DNA of 64,000 nucleotides from NCBI GenBank assembly GCA_910589545.1, contig CAJUSY010000012.1, positions 62,001 through 126,000 of the forward strand, given 5' to 3'. The notes under the pieces were generated by a model. It searched no databases and was not told the DNA's origin. It saw nothing but the letters and a program-made list of their open reading frames with translations. This DNA is from Peptoniphilaceae bacterium. Its GTDB lineage: Bacteria > Bacillota > Clostridia > Tissierellales > Peptoniphilaceae. Shown here piece by piece: positions 25,504-34,197 of this stretch. The stretch's first letter is position 1. The number at the start of each line of letters is the position of its first letter. Made by a program: the position numbers and the translations under genes.

Positions 25504-26156
25504 TACTTACTACATTGATCTGTTACATATGTCCATCCATAAGTATGAATTAGTGTAATAATTACTGCTGCCGCTGGTCCTAATACAGCTGAAGCTGCAG
25601 CTGCATAAATTGCACTAATTCCTCCACCCGCTAAACTTAAAAATACATTACAAAGGTGTGGGCTCATTGCTCTTATTGATATTTTTGAATTATTGTTTCC
25701 TTTAAGTTCTCCGTTAATATTTTCAAGAATCTCTTCACTTCCATCTGATTTTACAAACACAGATTTTTGTACCGTTTTCATATCATCTTTCAGGAAAACT
25801 CTCAAACTAGTTTGTTGGTCTCCAATAAATTGAACCATACCAAGAACTTTACCATCATTACTACTATAACTTATCACTTTTGATGTTTCATTCTTATAAA
25901 CTACAATTGCAACTTGATTATTTACTTTATATCCTTCATCTTCTAATTCAGAAATAGTCGTTCTTATATTTCTATTCTTCTTGCATATTTTTTTTAAGTA
26001 ATTTCCATCCTTTACCTCAAGTTTTTGAATTCTTGGTAATTCTTTTTCTTGTTCAACATCTGCAAAAGATACATTAGCAAAAAAACTAAACATTATAGCA
26101 AAGATAGTTAAAATAGATATAAATAATTTTGTATTTTTAAAAGTAATATTTTTCAT
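25503..26156 (-). CDS. secreted protein with Ala/Gly-rich hydrophobic C-terminal domain
   Basis: 217 residues. A Sec signal peptide is predicted to end at VSFA. A soluble middle part of about 130 residues follows. The last 48 residues are very different: a Cys, an Ala/Gly-rich hydrophobic stretch (SLAGGGISAIYAAAASAVLG...), aromatic residues and a Cys three residues from the end. The two Cys could close a loop. A hydrophobic, two-Cys C-terminal module after a pro-region resembles proteolytically released bacteriocins, but no family is recognised. It is coupled to the membrane-protein gene at 25210-25503. Confidence 0.6.
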   Translation of the reverse strand: MKNITFKNTKLFISILTIFAIMFSFFANVSFADVEQEKELPRIQKLEVKDGNYLKKICKKNRNIRTTISELEDEGYKVNNQVAIVVYKNETSKVISYSSNDGKVLGMVQFIGDQQTSLRVFLKDDMKTVQKSVFVKSDGSEEILENINGELKGNNNSKISIRAMSPHLCNVFLSLAGGGISAIYAAAASAVLGPAAAVIITLIHTYGWTYVTDQCSK

Positions 26157-26358
26157 TCTTCCTCCTTTTCTATAAAATAACTATTTAATACATTTTTATA
26201 GTATCACATATCATAATTATTTTCAAACTTAAAATATTTTTATATTTTTACAAATTATTTGGGTATATAACTTTAGTTCTAGTAAAATTATTTTTAAGTT
26301 ATATTGCGTTTTTCTAAAAAACTATTAATATAGTTTAATAAATAATTGGGAGGCTTTT

Positions 26359-26694
26359 ATGAAACGTAACAAATTACTTGTGATTTTAATGTGTCTAGTG
26401 TTCATATTTTCATTCACAATGTGCAAAAATCAATCTACGGATACTTACAATTCGTATTTGGAAAAATACGGCATGGGTTCTGATGAAGATTTGAAGAAAG
26501 CTATGCAATCCATGAAAGAAAACGAAGATTATTCAATTTACAACAAAGATGGAAAAGAAGAATCCAAAATTCACAGAAAATGCCTACTAGATTTGTATGA
26601 CAAAAATGATTTTTCAGCTATAAAAACCTACATCGATAACAATAAATTGTTGCTAGGAAAGAATTTAAAAAATATGGTGTGTCAGAACGATTAA
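26359..26694 (+). CDS. small secreted protein, unknown
   Basis: 111 residues. A signal-peptide-like N-terminus (MKRNKLLVILMCLVFIFSF) precedes a Cys. T-M-C is a poor lipobox, so lipoprotein status is doubtful. The rest is charged and helical, with Cys residues near the end. GGGAGG precedes the ATG. The last codons form the left arm of the terminator at 26670-26714. No family recognised. Confidence 0.6.
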   Translation: MKRNKLLVILMCLVFIFSFTMCKNQSTDTYNSYLEKYGMGSDEDLKKAMQSMKENEDYSIYNKDGKEESKIHRKCLLDLYDKNDFSAIKTYIDNNKLLLGKNLKNMVCQND

Positions 26695-26714
26695 ATTCTG
26701 ACACACCATATTTT
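26670..26714. terminator. bidirectional terminator between the secreted-protein gene and radA
   Basis: A 14-bp perfect stem (ATGGTGTGTCAGAA/TTCTGACACACCAT) is flanked by A-rich and T-rich sequence on both sides, so it can work in both directions. It overlaps the 3' ends of both converging genes. Confidence 0.85.
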
Positions 26715-28074
26715 AAAATATATCTGATATTACCGATCTTATGCTATCAAATTGTTTAATTTCAAGATCGTATTTTTGTGTTAGTTTTGTGTTTTGGGAG
26801 ATGTAAACTTTTTTGTATCCCAATCTTTCGATTTCTTTCAATCTAGTTTCGATTTGTGGAACTCTTTTGATTTCTCCTGTTAATCCAACTTCTCCAATGA
26901 ACACCACATCAGATGGAATTGGTTTGTTCATAAGTGATGATGATATCGCCATTATTATGGACAAATTCACAGACTGTTCTTGGATTTTGATTCCTCCTGT
27001 GGTTTTGATGATGACATTTTTGTCGTACATATTCATACCAGCACGTTCTTCCAAAATAGAAATCAAAGTGTTTAATTGGTCTTTTCTAAGACTGTCCCCT
27101 ATTCTTTGTGGATATGGTGTGAATGATTTGGATACCAACGCCTCAACTTCCACAACCAAAATTCGAGATCCTTCTTTTATCACAGAAAGTGCTGCACCAT
27201 TTACATCTTTTTTTCTTTTCGTGACAAAATAATCTGACGCATCAGTGATTTCTTTTATTCCATCTTCTTGCATATTAAACAGTCCAATTTCACCAGTTCG
27301 ACCGAATCTGTTTTTCGTGGTTGTCAATAATCTCAGTGGATCATCGCTTTCGCCTTCCAAATAAAGTACAGTATCCACCAAGTGTTCAAGCGTTCTAAGA
27401 CCCGCCATCTCGTCCGATTTTGTCATGTGTCCAATCATAATCGCAAGAGTTGGCTTTTCAGGATTTTTGCAGATTTCTACAATTTTATTCGCACACTCCA
27501 CAGTTTGCACAGGAGATCCCGGACGTGAAGTGTACTCTCGAAGTTGAAATGTTTGAATACTATCCAAAAAAATAACGTCTGGTTTTATTTTATCTATTGA
27601 ATCCAGCGCATTATCCATGCTAGTAGTTGAAATCAACCAAATATTTTCTGGAATTTTCTCCATAGTTCTCATCGCACGTTGTTTGATTTGAGATGTAGAT
27701 TCTTCTCCTGAAATGTAGAGAACTTTTATGTTCTTAGAGGCCAAATCATTTGCAAGCTCCAAAAGCAAAGTAGATTTTCCAGCACCTGGTCTTGCCGTGA
27801 GAATTGACACAGAATCTCGTACAAGTCCTCCGCCAAAAACTCTGTTTAACTCACTAATTGACGATTGGATTCTCTCTGACGAATCTATCTTTACATCGAC
27901 CAATTTAACAGCTTTTGAAGATTTGCTTGAACTTGTCATTGTATTATTTGATTTTTCATCTACGATTTCTTGTTCTTGCATAGAACCCCAGCTGTTACAA
28001 CTGGGGCATTTTCCTATCCACATGGCTTGCTCGTAGCCACAATTTTTGCACACGTATTTTGTTTTCTTTTTCAT
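26713..28074 (-). CDS. radA: DNA repair protein RadA
   Basis: 453 residues: an N-terminal C4 zinc finger (CKNCGYEQ...CPSCNSWG), a RecA-like ATPase with Walker A ARPGAGKST (about 94), the RadA-specific KNRFG motif (in TTKNRFGRTGEIG), and a C-terminal Lon-protease-like domain. It promotes branch migration in recombination. It lies one base after clpC, at the end of the ctsR operon, an arrangement common in Firmicutes. Confidence 0.96.
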   Translation of the reverse strand: MKKKTKYVCKNCGYEQAMWIGKCPSCNSWGSMQEQEIVDEKSNNTMTSSSKSSKAVKLVDVKIDSSERIQSSISELNRVFGGGLVRDSVSILTARPGAGKSTLLLELANDLASKNIKVLYISGEESTSQIKQRAMRTMEKIPENIWLISTTSMDNALDSIDKIKPDVIFLDSIQTFQLREYTSRPGSPVQTVECANKIVEICKNPEKPTLAIMIGHMTKSDEMAGLRTLEHLVDTVLYLEGESDDPLRLLTTTKNRFGRTGEIGLFNMQEDGIKEITDASDYFVTKRKKDVNGAALSVIKEGSRILVVEVEALVSKSFTPYPQRIGDSLRKDQLNTLISILEERAGMNMYDKNVIIKTTGGIKIQEQSVNLSIIMAISSSLMNKPIPSDVVFIGEVGLTGEIKRVPQIETRLKEIERLGYKKVYISQNTKLTQKYDLEIKQFDSIRSVISDIF

Positions 28075-28075
28075 A

Positions 28076-30496
28076 TTATTGTTTCACAGTCTTTTTGCGT
28101 CTCACATATCTTCTGAAGCTAACCTTGTCGTTAACCACAGTTATAGTTGTCTTTCTGTTTTTGTCGATATCTCCGTTCAAAATCTTGTCGGCAAGTTCGT
28201 TTTCAATATCAGTTCTGATAAGTCTTTCAAGAGGTCTTGCTCCGAATTTCTTGTCGTATCCCTTGTCTACAAGATAATCCAGGATTTTTTCGTCGTACGA
28301 AATTATCAAATCATTCTTCGCCATTCTGTCGACTAACTCATCCATCATCAATCCAGCAATTTCTTTTACATTTTCCTTGTTCAAATTGCTAAACACGATA
28401 ACATCGTCTAATCTGTTCATAAATTCCGGCTTGAACATCGACTTCATCGCATTGTTGATAGTTTCTTTGTTTCTGTTGTATTCATCAACTTCGACATCAT
28501 CTGCTGTATTAAAACCAATTACGTTTTTGCTTTCAAGTTCACTTGCACCAATGTTTGATGTCATTATGATTACAGTGTCTTTGAAATTAACCACACGTCC
28601 TTTGGAGTCTGTAAGTCTACCGTCGTCCAAAACTTGCAAAAGCGTGTTGAAAACATCTGGATGAGCCTTTTCGATTTCATCAAACAATATTACAGAGTAT
28701 GGTTTCGTACGCACCATATCAGTTAATTGTCCACCATCATCGTGGCCAACATATCCTGGAGGTGATCCTATCAATTTGGAAACGGAATGTTTTTCCATAT
28801 ATTCTGTCATGTCAATTCTAATCATCGCATTCTCATCATTGAACAATTCCTTAGCAAGTTTTTTCGCCAAGTATGTTTTACCAACACCAGTTGGTCCGAC
28901 AAACACAAATGATCCAATTGGCTTGTTAGGATTTTTGAGTCCGACACGTGCTCTTTTAATTGCGTTGGAAATAGAATCAATGGCCTTGTCTTGTCCGATG
29001 ACAACTTTTTTCAAATTATCAGCCAAGAACAAATATTTTTGTGATTCTGATTCTGTTAGCTTAGACACTGGAACTTTTGCCCAACGTGACACGATATTCG
29101 CTATTTCATCGAATCCAATTTCCAATTTGTTTTCGTCTTGGCCTTCTTCTTCCATTTCTGCTTCTACTTCCTTGATGGCATCTCTTTTTTCTGCCGCAAG
29201 TAAAAAGTCAGAATTTTGGATAGCTTCTTGCTTTTCTTCTTCTAATTCTTCTAGAATTTTCGCATAATTTTTGCCACCAGTGAAGTTTTTCACTCTAACC
29301 ATCGATTGAGCTTCATCTATCAAATCTATAGCCTTGTCTGGCAAATATCTGTCGTTCAAATATCTGTGTGATAATTCAACACTCGCTTTGATTGCTTCGT
29401 CACTAATTAGAACGTGATGGTGTGATTCGTATTTGTCCTTCAATCCTTCAATAACTTGTATAGAATCCGAAACAGAAGGCTCATCTACCATGATAGTTTG
29501 AAGCCTTCTCTCAAAAGCTTGGTCCTTTTCGATAGTTTTTCTGTATTCATTGATAGTTGTAGCTCCGATTATTTGCAAATCGCCTCTCGCCAATGATGGC
29601 TTCAAAATATTTGATGCATCCAATGCACCCTCTGCACCACCAGCGCCCATCAACGAATGAAGTTCATCTATAAACAAAATTTTGTTTTCAGAATTTGACA
29701 AAGTATCGATAACTTTTTTGATTCTTTCTTCAAAATCTCCTCTGTATTTTGTTCCAGCCAACAACGCTGCCAAATCCAATGACAAAATCTCCTTGTCCTT
29801 GAAAATATCATTCACATCGCCGTTTACGATTTTGACAGCCAAGCCTTCCACGATAGCAGTCTTGCCGACACCAGGATTTCCAATCAACACAGGATTGTTT
29901 TTCTTACGTCTAAGAAGAACTTGGATTATCCTTTCGATTTCTTCCTCACGACCGATACATGGATCAATCTTTCCCTCTTTTGCCAATTCATTCAAATTCT
30001 TAGTGTACTTTTCAATCTCACTTGACTTAGAAGAATTAGCTGACGAGTCGTTGACATCTCCCTGTTCTCTCTTCATCTTCATGAAGAAATATTTGCGAAG
30101 TTCCGCTGTCAATTTCATAATATCTACGCCTGTTTTTTTCATCAAATGATTAGTGTAGTTAGAACTATCCATGCAAAGCGCTGCCATAATGTGTTCTGGA
30201 GTAATCGCCCTTTCTCCGTAAGTGTTGGACAATCCCACAGCTTGAGTGATTATTTCTTCAAGTTTCGGGCTAATTCTTTGATTAGTTTCCTTGCTGTCTC
30301 CATAACCCAACTCATCTATAATTAAATTTCTAATTTTTTCGTAATTTCCACCGTGTTTTTTCAAATATTGAGACGCCTTGAAATCAAACTTGAACATAGC
30401 AAGTAGCACATGCTCCACTCCAAGATCCGCGTGCTTCAAACTAATTGCCTCATACACAGCCTCAGTTCTTAAATTATAAATATCTGATTTTCTCAA
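28076..30496 (-). CDS. clpC: ClpC ATPase
   Basis: 806 residues: two Clp-N repeats, AAA+ domain 1 (Walker A GNPGVGKTA, about 205), a middle domain with a UVR-like segment (EELEEEKQEA...), and AAA+ domain 2 (GPTGVGKTY, about 535). It unfolds substrates for ClpP, which is not here. The start overlaps the end of the McsB-like gene by 4 bp. It is expected to be repressed by CtsR from the promoter upstream of ctsR. Confidence 0.97.
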   Translation of the reverse strand: MRKSDIYNLRTEAVYEAISLKHADLGVEHVLLAMFKFDFKASQYLKKHGGNYEKIRNLIIDELGYGDSKETNQRISPKLEEIITQAVGLSNTYGERAITPEHIMAALCMDSSNYTNHLMKKTGVDIMKLTAELRKYFFMKMKREQGDVNDSSANSSKSSEIEKYTKNLNELAKEGKIDPCIGREEEIERIIQVLLRRKKNNPVLIGNPGVGKTAIVEGLAVKIVNGDVNDIFKDKEILSLDLAALLAGTKYRGDFEERIKKVIDTLSNSENKILFIDELHSLMGAGGAEGALDASNILKPSLARGDLQIIGATTINEYRKTIEKDQAFERRLQTIMVDEPSVSDSIQVIEGLKDKYESHHHVLISDEAIKASVELSHRYLNDRYLPDKAIDLIDEAQSMVRVKNFTGGKNYAKILEELEEEKQEAIQNSDFLLAAEKRDAIKEVEAEMEEEGQDENKLEIGFDEIANIVSRWAKVPVSKLTESESQKYLFLADNLKKVVIGQDKAIDSISNAIKRARVGLKNPNKPIGSFVFVGPTGVGKTYLAKKLAKELFNDENAMIRIDMTEYMEKHSVSKLIGSPPGYVGHDDGGQLTDMVRTKPYSVILFDEIEKAHPDVFNTLLQVLDDGRLTDSKGRVVNFKDTVIIMTSNIGASELESKNVIGFNTADDVEVDEYNRNKETINNAMKSMFKPEFMNRLDDVIVFSNLNKENVKEIAGLMMDELVDRMAKNDLIISYDEKILDYLVDKGYDKKFGARPLERLIRTDIENELADKILNGDIDKNRKTTITVVNDKVSFRRYVRRKKTVKQ

Positions 30497-31488
30497 TTTT
30501 TCACCTGTCTTTCCAAAGTATCCTTGATAATTTCGCTTCTCAAAACTCCAATGTTTTGATTCAATTTATTGTTTTCGCGAAATTTTTCAAGCTTCAACTT
30601 ATTTGTCTTATCGTACAAGTCCAGAATATCATCTACATTGAAACCATCGACTATACCAAAATCGATAGCTATCAGTAAATCTCCAATCCTGTTCATTCCT
30701 TCAATTTCATCCAAAACTCTTGAATATTTTAGCATCGACACACTTCTCAAAAGGTCATCCTTAAACTCAGGATTATTTTCGAGTAAAATGCGTCTGTTTT
30801 CAATTTCCTTTCTAGAAATCGAATCAATCAAAAGCGTCATATCATTGATAATATATTCAGGATCCATCAAATGACCATTAGTTGTAAGCCTGTAAATCGA
30901 ACTTTTCGTATTAGAATTGAAAGCTTTCTCAAACATATATCCTCTGTATCTTGCAACATCTTGAATATCGTCTATCTTGTTGAAATACTCCAAAGCCTTC
31001 AAGTTCATACACACGCTCACATCCATCATACATCCCGAATCGTAGAAATCATCTGACAAATATCCAAAATCAATATCAAAAGCAAAATTCAATTTATCAT
31101 TCAATTTTTCTTCGATATTCAGACATTTTTCGTAAATATCTCTCAAATTTTTCCCAAAATCGTAAGCAGTAATACAAATGTGGTCATTATCTGCCAAAGT
31201 AAACACGCATTTTTCATCGCTATTTATAATAACCTCAGGAGACACATCCTCATAATAAGCGCTGGAAATGTATCCTTGTTTTCTCAGATAATCTCTGTTA
31301 GTGCTTGTAGTATCCTTAAAAGAATAAACGCTAGACTCCTTCAAATATTCCAGATTATTCAATTCTTTTTTAATATCTGATTTCATATCGTCACAAGAAT
31401 CCGTATCTATAACCAACATAAAATTATAGTCCGACAAATTTCTTCTCAACGACACATCAGATTTCATTACAACACTTGAATTATTCAT
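30493..31488 (-). CDS. mcsB: McsB-like protein with degenerate kinase motifs
   Basis: 331 residues in the McsB position, between mcsA and clpC. The C-terminal half matches McsB closely (LLENNPEFKDDLLRSVSMLKYSRVL, then GDLLIAIDFG). The arginine-kinase catalytic motifs are gone. The NEEDHxR loop reads ADNDHIC. The loop with the active-site Cys and phosphate-binding Arg aligns without gaps to SDDFYDSGCMMDVS, giving Asp for both. The N-terminal SRIRLARN reads SDVSLRRN. It probably cannot phosphorylate arginine and may act as a scaffold or adaptor. The frame is intact and coupled on both sides, so this is not simple decay. Confidence 0.85.
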   Translation of the reverse strand: MNNSSVVMKSDVSLRRNLSDYNFMLVIDTDSCDDMKSDIKKELNNLEYLKESSVYSFKDTTSTNRDYLRKQGYISSAYYEDVSPEVIINSDEKCVFTLADNDHICITAYDFGKNLRDIYEKCLNIEEKLNDKLNFAFDIDFGYLSDDFYDSGCMMDVSVCMNLKALEYFNKIDDIQDVARYRGYMFEKAFNSNTKSSIYRLTTNGHLMDPEYIINDMTLLIDSISRKEIENRRILLENNPEFKDDLLRSVSMLKYSRVLDEIEGMNRIGDLLIAIDFGIVDGFNVDDILDLYDKTNKLKLEKFRENNKLNQNIGVLRSEIIKDTLERQVKN

Positions 31489-32080
31489 AACATTTTTCCC
31501 TATACTCTTGTAATTTCAATTCCAAATCGTCAATCTTCGTTTGAATATCGTGACACTTTTCAAATTCCTCATTATCCATTGCTCTGTAAAGCTCATCAGA
31601 CAAACTGTCCAACTTCTCCAAAATTTCCTTTGCCTTTTCAAAATTCTTAGGGAATTTGCCCCTGTAATATTTTGGATAGCTTTTCGAATTTCTCTTATCC
31701 ATGATGAAATCTCTGAAATGATCGTAACAATATTTGCACCCAATCGATGAATAATTCTTCAACTCATCAAACGGCATATTGCATACTGGACACACACTCT
31801 TATCGTCAACATCTTTCTTTGAAGATTGTTGTACCTTTTCAAAAGGCAAATGTTCCACCACATCAGAAATTTGCTTTGCAATTTCTTCAAAAAGCTCCTT
31901 GTTTTCGTTCAATTCCTGATCAGAATCAAACTTAAAATCAGAATTCGAAATAATCTCATTCTTCAAATTATTCATATATTCTTCATAGCAATCATGACAC
32001 AAATTCACATCACGAGCACCAAATGGTCCCACAATTTTAACTTGAATAAAAGCAGGTTTGCCACAATTATCGCAATTCAT
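31481..32080 (-). CDS. mcsA: McsA, zinc-finger partner of the Clp stress operon
   Basis: 199 residues. Zinc-binding pairs are CDNCG...CHDC at the N-terminus and CPVC...CKYC in the middle, with a UVR motif at the C-terminus (about 165-197). In Bacillus, McsA activates McsB and influences CtsR. The last 8 bases overlap the McsB-like start. Confidence 0.93.
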   Translation of the reverse strand: MNCDNCGKPAFIQVKIVGPFGARDVNLCHDCYEEYMNNLKNEIISNSDFKFDSDQELNENKELFEEIAKQISDVVEHLPFEKVQQSSKKDVDDKSVCPVCNMPFDELKNYSSIGCKYCYDHFRDFIMDKRNSKSYPKYYRGKFPKNFEKAKEILEKLDSLSDELYRAMDNEEFEKCHDIQTKIDDLELKLQEYREKCYE

Positions 32081-32090
32081 ATAATCACCT

Positions 32091-32552
32091 CTATCTCATA
32101 AAAGCCAATAACATATTCTTTAATAAATCAGCCCTCAGAATATTCCTATCATTAAAATTCACCTTAGACAAAGTATTATCTTCCAAAGCGTGAACCATAA
32201 CCAAAGCTTCCCTTTCAGTTATCAATTCCTCATCCAAAAGCATATTAATAATATTATTCGACTTATCCTTTGTAATTCTATCTCCAATAACATTTTCGAC
32301 AATCTCCTTAATCGGATTACTGTCTTCAATTGTTAATTTTATTATTTTAACATATCCACTTCCACCGCGTCTACTTTCAATATAATAACCCTTGTACGGA
32401 GTAAATCTAGTAGTCAGAACGTAATTAATTTGCGATGGAGCACAATTGAATTGATTGGCAAGATCATTTCTGCCTATTTCGATGAAATCATCGTCAGTGT
32501 TACTCAACAGCTGCTTCAAAAAAGCTTCAATGCTGTTACTAAGCCCTGCCAT
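32091..32552 (-). CDS. ctsR: CtsR, repressor of class III heat-shock genes
   Basis: 153 residues: an N-terminal winged HTH (DLANQFNCAPSQINYVLTTRF), the wing TPYKGYYIESRRGGSGYVKI with the conserved Gly-rich heat-sensing tip, and a C-terminal dimerisation domain. It is the first gene of ctsR-mcsA-mcsB-clpC-radA. GAGGTGAT precedes the ATG. It should repress its own operon through the boxes at 32565-32628. Confidence 0.96.
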   Translation of the reverse strand: MAGLSNSIEAFLKQLLSNTDDDFIEIGRNDLANQFNCAPSQINYVLTTRFTPYKGYYIESRRGGSGYVKIIKLTIEDSNPIKEIVENVIGDRITKDKSNNIINMLLDEELITEREALVMVHALEDNTLSKVNFNDRNILRADLLKNMLLAFMR

Positions 32553-32564
32553 ACTATCACCTCT

Positions 32565-32581
32565 TTTGACTTTCTCTGACT
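32565..32581 (-). promoter_or_regulatory. CtsR operator
   Basis: The minus strand reads AGTCAGAGAAAGTCAAA, matching the CtsR consensus RGTCAAANANRGTCAAA at 16 of 17 positions. It lies between the promoter and the ctsR start codon. A second half-site, GGTCAAA (32628-32622), lies in the promoter spacer. Confidence 0.8.
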
Positions 32582-32610
32582 AATTGCATAAAAAAATTTA
32601 TCTTTATTAA

Positions 32611-32639
32611 ATTATACCATCTTTGACCTTTCATATCAA
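32611..32639 (-). promoter_or_regulatory. promoter of the ctsR operon
   Basis: TTGATA (32639-32634) and TATAAT (32616-32611) with a 17-base spacer on the minus strand. A CtsR half-site is inside the spacer and a full box lies downstream. Confidence 0.75.
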
Positions 32640-32673
32640 CACCTAAATCCTACAACATTACTAAAATTTTAAA

Positions 32674-32703
32674 AACAAAAAGGAAAGCTATTAAAGCTCT
32701 CCC
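32674..32703 (-). terminator. terminator after the hsdR remnant
   Basis: On the minus strand, GGAGAGCTTTAATAGCTTTCC folds into a stem with one mismatch and is followed by TTTTTGTTTTT. Confidence 0.7.
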
Positions 32704-32709
32704 ATTAAA

Positions 32710-33624
32710 TTATATTCCTACAAAAACCTCTACGATTTTTTCTATTTTTTCGAGAACAATTTGTTTTTTCTTTTCCCTTGCACCTTGTCTACGAGAAGTA
32801 GGTGGCAAAATTTTATCCAATCCAGTACCGGCGTAATCAACAAAACCTTTCGCTATTGACTTATTGATAAAATGATATGCGCCTTCTTTCAACTTCTCTT
32901 CTTCAACAAGCAATTTCACATTCTTTTCTTTTTCTTTTTTTGCAAACGAATAGAAAGTTTCCAAAATATCATCATTATCCTTCAACTCTGACAATTTCGT
33001 TTTATTTATAAAATCCATCACCAAATCTTCCTTAGCTCTAGTTCCCAAGCTCGACCTTATAATTCTACGAACCTCTGCCTTTAAGTTTTCAACATCTTCA
33101 TGTTCCTTGGATTTTTCCAAAATCAAAGCCAAAATATAATCCAAGTTTATCTCATCAGTTTTCAACAAATCTATTTGGAATTCCACATCCGAGAAATCCA
33201 CCTGTTGTTCTTCAGAGTCTTTGGAATTTCTTGAATTTACAATATTTTCTCTAATATCAACATACACACTCTTCATGTCTTGCATTAATCTATCAGAAAT
33301 AATTTTGTCGAAATTTTCAAACTCATCGAAATTTTTCAGAATATTCTCGCTCTTCAATAACTCTCCAAAAAGTTGTACAAATTCCTTCTTGTCAGCCTCC
33401 AAGAAAATCTCGGTTGGATCTGGGAATTTTGCAACAATTTCTTTACAAATATCCTTGTATCCTCTGGTTACTTTGCCAGTTTCCTCATCTGTAAAACCTT
33501 CCATATATTCTTCGAAGCTTTTTTCAAGAATAATATTTACACTGTTTTCATCGCCAAAAGTTTTTATAGCATCTTCAGTAGCCTTTTCCAAATCTCTGAA
33601 ACACACAATATTTCCAAAAGTTTT
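32710..33624 (-). pseudogene. hsdR: C-terminal remnant of type I restriction subunit HsdR
   Basis: About 304 residues. Homology starts in frame before any usual start codon at TFGNIVCFRDLEKATEDAI, a block found in the middle of HsdR. It continues through the C-terminal helical domain (INLDYILALIL...EVRRIIRSSLGTRAKEDLVMDFI). Helicase and nuclease domains (about 700 residues) are missing. The C-terminus and terminator are intact. With the hsdM fragment at 34953-35537 in the same orientation it marks a type I locus whose middle has been replaced. Confidence 0.75.
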
Positions 33625-33695
33625 AATTCTATAGTTTTTTATTATTTTTAATTTTATTACTGTTGTGACGTACTTTATAAATTATGTGTCGCAAA

Positions 33696-34196
33696 CTATT
33701 CTTTGCTATTTAATGCTTTATTTATGGTTTCTTGAATAAGAGGACTACAGCATTTACCCAAAGGATTGTTAATTTCGCACTTTCCATTTTTCATTGCCCC
33801 TGTAAGTCTAATAATATCTTTAATATTCTTTGCACCATCATCTAAAACAGCATTTATAATTTGTTGCTCTGTAACATGGTTGCAATAGCATATATATTTG
33901 GGATTTGCATTCTTTTTAAACCATATAGGAACTTTTACCTCTTCCTTATAAAAAACTCTTTCATTGTTTAAGTTATAATACACGACATCACAATCTTCAT
34001 TCATACATAAATAGTAAGTTTCTTCATCTACAACCTTTCCCCTAAGGTTTTCTGATACCATATGCTTTACAGTTATATTCTTAACCTTTTCTCCAATTTC
34101 GTAACATTTGGGGCAATTTTCTTTTTCTTTCACTGTACCAGTGGTTTTTTGTATTGAACCTCAGCAAGATTGATTTATCTTATTTTCTTGACTCAC
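33696..34196 (-). CDS. CopZ-like [2Fe-2S] protein, candidate selenoprotein with UGA at codon 12
   Basis: 166 residues if UGA (34163-34161) is read through. The GTG start at 34196 follows AAGGAGG by 7 bases and lies one base after the stop of the upstream gene. The frame then reads VSQENKINQSC-UGA-GSIQ and stays open to 33696. The next candidate start (GTG at 34133) has no RBS. The N-terminal domain has CPKC and CMNEDC zinc/copper-type sites. The C-terminal half is a BFD-like [2Fe-2S] domain (YICYCNHVTEQQI ... NPLGKCC). It resembles CopZ-type metallochaperones. A small hairpin follows the UGA. If the UGA is a mutation, this is a pseudogene. Confidence 0.65.
34131..34163 (-). promoter_or_regulatory. 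SECIS-like hairpin after the in-frame UGA
   Basis: On the minus strand, 22 bases separate the UGA from the first loop base. CACTG (34143-34139) and CAGTG (34135-34131) form a 5-bp stem around the loop GTA. Bacterial SECIS elements are small stem-loops about 16-37 bases after UGA with G among the first two loop bases; this fits. The stem is short, so the match could be chance. Confidence 0.4.
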
Positions 34197-34197
34197 T

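Noticed and set aside
26359..26694. Lipoprotein call for the 111-residue secreted protein
   Set aside because: The residues before the Cys (F-T-M-C) do not fit the lipobox; only a signal-peptide-like N-terminus is supported.
34133..34133. GTG at 34133 as start of the CopZ-like protein
   Set aside because: It lacks a Shine-Dalgarno, while the GTG at 34196 in the same frame has an ideal one and is coupled to the upstream gene.
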